Of a DNA stretch of 64,000 nucleotides, positions 62,148 through 64,000 are shown piece after piece (positions within the stretch are counted from its first letter, which is position 1; each line of letters starts with the position of its first letter). Origin of the DNA: Microvirga sp052115485 (lineage in GTDB: Bacteria; Pseudomonadota; Alphaproteobacteria; Rhizobiales; Beijerinckiaceae); assembly GCF_052115485.1 (NCBI RefSeq), contig NZ_JBFRGU010000003.1, positions 310,001 to 374,000 of the forward strand, in the 5' to 3' direction. The notes beneath the pieces are model-generated. The model was given only the letters and a program-made list of their open reading frames with translations, did no database searches and was not told where the DNA came from. The position numbers were made by a program, and so were the translations under genes.

Positions 62148-62441
62148 ATGCGTCTTTCTTTCATTATCGGCATCGGGGCAGTCGCCCTGGCGCTCGCCGG
62201 CTGTCAAACATCCGAGCAATCCATGTCGACTGCGCAGTCTGTCTGTCTCGAGTCGGGCCTGAGGCCTGGAACGGCAGCTTTTACGCGTTGCACCAACGCT
62301 AATTACCGCAACAACGTTGCTCAGTCGAACGCGGCCGCCAGCCAGGTTGCTGCCGGCGCGGCCGTCGGCGTCATCGGTGGTGCTGCCCTCGGCGCGGCTT
62401 CGGCCCGTCCGTACTACTGCCGCGGCTGGGGCTGCTGGTAG
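62148..62441 (+). CDS. Small lipoprotein, glycine-zipper-like
   Basis: 97 residues. Signal peptide MRLSFIIGIGAVALALAGC with lipobox LAGC, so the mature protein would start at Cys19. It ends with a glycine-zipper-like hydrophobic segment (AAVGVIGGAALGAASA) and a Cys-containing tail (YYCRGWGCW). Probably an outer-membrane lipoprotein; function unknown. A strong terminator follows. Confidence 0.8.
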   Translation: MRLSFIIGIGAVALALAGCQTSEQSMSTAQSVCLESGLRPGTAAFTRCTNANYRNNVAQSNAAASQVAAGAAVGVIGGAALGAASARPYYCRGWGCW

Positions 62442-62472
62442 CCAACTTCCGTCGGATCACATCAGACACAGA

Positions 62473-62507
62473 AAGCCTCCCCCGACGTTTCGCGGGGAGG
62501 CTTTTTT
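62473..62507 (+). terminator. Intrinsic terminator after the lipoprotein gene
   Basis: AAGCCTCCCC pairs with GGGGAGGCTT; TTTTTT follows at 62502–62507. Confidence 0.85.
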
Positions 62508-62582
62508 GCATTCGGCGCTGTTCCTCTGGTCATGCTCGCGCATTCGGCGCTATGGAAGGCTTTCGCTTTAAGAATTGCCATC

Positions 62583-63335
62583 ATGACCACCCAGACCGCG
62601 CCCAAACATCCCGTCATCATCCTCGTCGAGCCGCAGATGGCCGAGAATATCGGCATGGCGGCGCGGGCGATGGCGAATTTCGGGCTGTCCGAAATGCGCC
62701 TCGTGTCGCCTCGGAACGGCTGGCCGAAGAAGGGCGCGCATTCGGCGGCATCCGGTGCGACGCATGTTCTGGAAAACGCGAAGCTCTACGACACGGCCCG
62801 CGAGGCCGTCGCGGATCTCAATTTCGTTTTTGCCACCACGGCCCGCGAGCGCGGTCAGATGAAGCGGGTGTTCGGGCCGGAACCCGCCATGCAGGAAACC
62901 CATTCCCGGATCGGGGAAGGGCAGGGCGTCGGCATCCTTTTCGGGCGCGAACGCACGGGCCTCGAGAACGACGAGGTATCGCTGGCGGACGCCATCATCA
63001 CCTTCCCGGTCGATGCGAAGTTCTCGTCCCTCAATCTGGCGCAGGCGGTACTACTGGTTTCCTACGAATGGAACAAACGCGTCGTCGGAGAGGCGCTGCC
63101 CTTCGGCGGAGAACGCCGCTCGCCGCCGGCCCTGCGCGAGCAGGTTCTGTCCTTCTTCGAATATCTGGAGGAGGAGTTGGAGGCGGTGAATTTCTATCCG
63201 CCGGACAAAAAGCCGAGCATGACCCGGAACATGCGCGACATGCTCCATCGGCTCGAGATGACCGAGCAGGACGTACGTACGTTGCGGGGAGCGATTCGGG
63301 CGCTCGCGGAAGGTCGCCGGTTGAGAAAGCCTTAA
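62583..63335 (+). CDS. TrmJ/TrmH-family RNA methyltransferase
   Basis: 250 residues from MTTQTAPKHPVIILVEPQMA (ATG 62583); the frame is open from 62532. SPOUT signature motifs: VEPQMAENIGMAARAMANFG, GILFGRERTGLENDEV, and the knot motif SSLNLAQAVLLVSYEW. The C-terminal FYPPDKKPSMTRNMRDMLHR matches TrmJ, which 2'-O-methylates the wobble-side position 32 of certain tRNAs. Substrate inferred from the family. Confidence 0.88.
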   Translation: MTTQTAPKHPVIILVEPQMAENIGMAARAMANFGLSEMRLVSPRNGWPKKGAHSAASGATHVLENAKLYDTAREAVADLNFVFATTARERGQMKRVFGPEPAMQETHSRIGEGQGVGILFGRERTGLENDEVSLADAIITFPVDAKFSSLNLAQAVLLVSYEWNKRVVGEALPFGGERRSPPALREQVLSFFEYLEEELEAVNFYPPDKKPSMTRNMRDMLHRLEMTEQDVRTLRGAIRALAEGRRLRKP

Positions 63336-63398
63336 AGAAGTTCTGTTTTTCTGTTCTTGGGGCGCCCTTTCGCGCTTTGTGTTTTGTTGAGTTGTTCC

Positions 63399-64000
63399 AT
63401 GCGTCGTTCGCTGATGACCCTTGTCGTTCTGGGATCCTGCTTCGCAGCCCCATGGTCTCACGCGGCGACGCCGCCGAAACAGCCGGAGCAGGGACCCGGC
63501 GGCACGGATTATATGAGCGCCAACGTCACAAAGCGCGGCATCGGGACCGTGAGCGCAGGTGCTTACGTCTTCCATGCTGCGGCCCCCGCTGCCGAGCCGC
63601 GCCCGGTCGTCGTGTTCCTGCATTCCTGGGGTGGGTCAAATCCGGCTCTCTATGGAGGTTGGATCGAACATCTTGCGCGCAAGGGCAATCTCGTCGTCTT
63701 TCCGCGCTTCCAGGAAGTGAACCGGACGCGCCCCGCCGATGCCACCAAGCTTGCGGCGACCATTCTTGCGGACACTCTCGCGGCCCTCGCCCATGATGCG
63801 AATGCACGGCCCGATCTCGACCGCGTCGCCTATATCGGCCACTTGGCCGGCGTTCCGATTGCCCTGAATCTCGCGACGGGCGCGGGGCAGGAGGGCTTGC
63901 CGCAGCCGAAGCTCATTTTTGCCCTGATGCCCGGCGGCATCGCCTCGGGCGAGAAGTCACGCGGGATTCCGCTCGACGACCTTTCGGCCATCGATGCCTC
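63399..64000 (+). CDS. Exported alpha/beta-hydrolase-fold protein, partial (runs off the window)
   Basis: About 200 residues are visible from ATG 63399. A signal peptide (SLMTLVVLGSCFAAPWSHAA) is followed by VVFLHSWGGSNPALYGGWIE, an oxyanion-type HSWGG loop. The nucleophile-elbow position reads YIGHLAGVPIALNL: the usual G-x-S-x-G has Leu in place of Ser. If the alignment is right the protein lacks the catalytic serine, or uses another residue. The window cuts it at 64000. Confidence 0.65.
   Translation, partial: MRRSLMTLVVLGSCFAAPWSHAATPPKQPEQGPGGTDYMSANVTKRGIGTVSAGAYVFHAAAPAAEPRPVVVFLHSWGGSNPALYGGWIEHLARKGNLVVFPRFQEVNRTRPADATKLAATILADTLAALAHDANARPDLDRVAYIGHLAGVPIALNLATGAGQEGLPQPKLIFALMPGGIASGEKSRGIPLDDLSAIDA

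Overview
The window is GC-rich alphaproteobacterial chromosome, most likely from the Hyphomicrobiales (Rhizobiales), perhaps near Methylobacteriaceae or Microvirga; I cannot fix the genus. The evidence is the recA–alaS–icd neighbourhood, a CckA-type cell-cycle hybrid kinase, a giant GPR/RgsE-like growth-pole protein, a one-cysteine DksA, the GAAC-N7-GAAC SOS operator upstream of recA, and dispersed repeats with AGAGCATGATC ends.

Backbone, left part (1–32252): a partial CheZ-like gene, an MFS transporter, a dipeptide epimerase, a complete Mla-type lipid transport operon (STAS-MlaE, MlaF, MlaD, lipoprotein), a membrane-anchored ClpP-fold protein, the giant coiled-coil protein, a 2Fe-2S ferredoxin, a universal stress protein, a Kef-type antiporter, a cystathionine-synthase-family enzyme, a SixA-like phosphatase, a YcjX/YcjF pair, an MBOAT acyltransferase with its SGNH-like partner, DksA, a FliO-like protein, CckA and a PAP2 phosphatase.

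Centre (32252–48992), the main find: a complete casposon-like transposable element. It is 16,713 bp long (32266–48978), has roughly 40-bp terminal inverted repeats and is flanked by a perfect 14-bp direct repeat, TGTGAGAACGAAAA. Its core is a Cas1 homologue (putative casposase), a family B DNA polymerase with C-terminal helix-turn-helix segments, an HNH nuclease and two DNA-binding-type proteins. No cas2 and no CRISPR array are visible. Its cargo is a Type III restriction-modification pair, an AvcD-type anti-phage nucleotide deaminase, a serralysin-like RTX metalloprotease, an XRE regulator and several unknown genes. It sits directly against the SOS operator of recA. The duplicated target includes one half of that operator, so recA keeps an intact operator while sequence that used to lie upstream is now 16.7 kb away.

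Backbone, right part (49000–64000): recA, alaS, a cyclic-nucleotide-binding K+ channel, a GFA-family protein, a small toxin/immunity-like cluster with tandem duplicates and one nonsense-interrupted copy, isocitrate dehydrogenase, a DUF5131/TcmP pair next to a tRNA 3'-end-like fragment, a SAM methyltransferase, a small lipoprotein, a TrmJ-like RNA methyltransferase and a truncated alpha/beta-hydrolase-fold gene. Everything comes from reading the sequence and recalling families; no database search was run.
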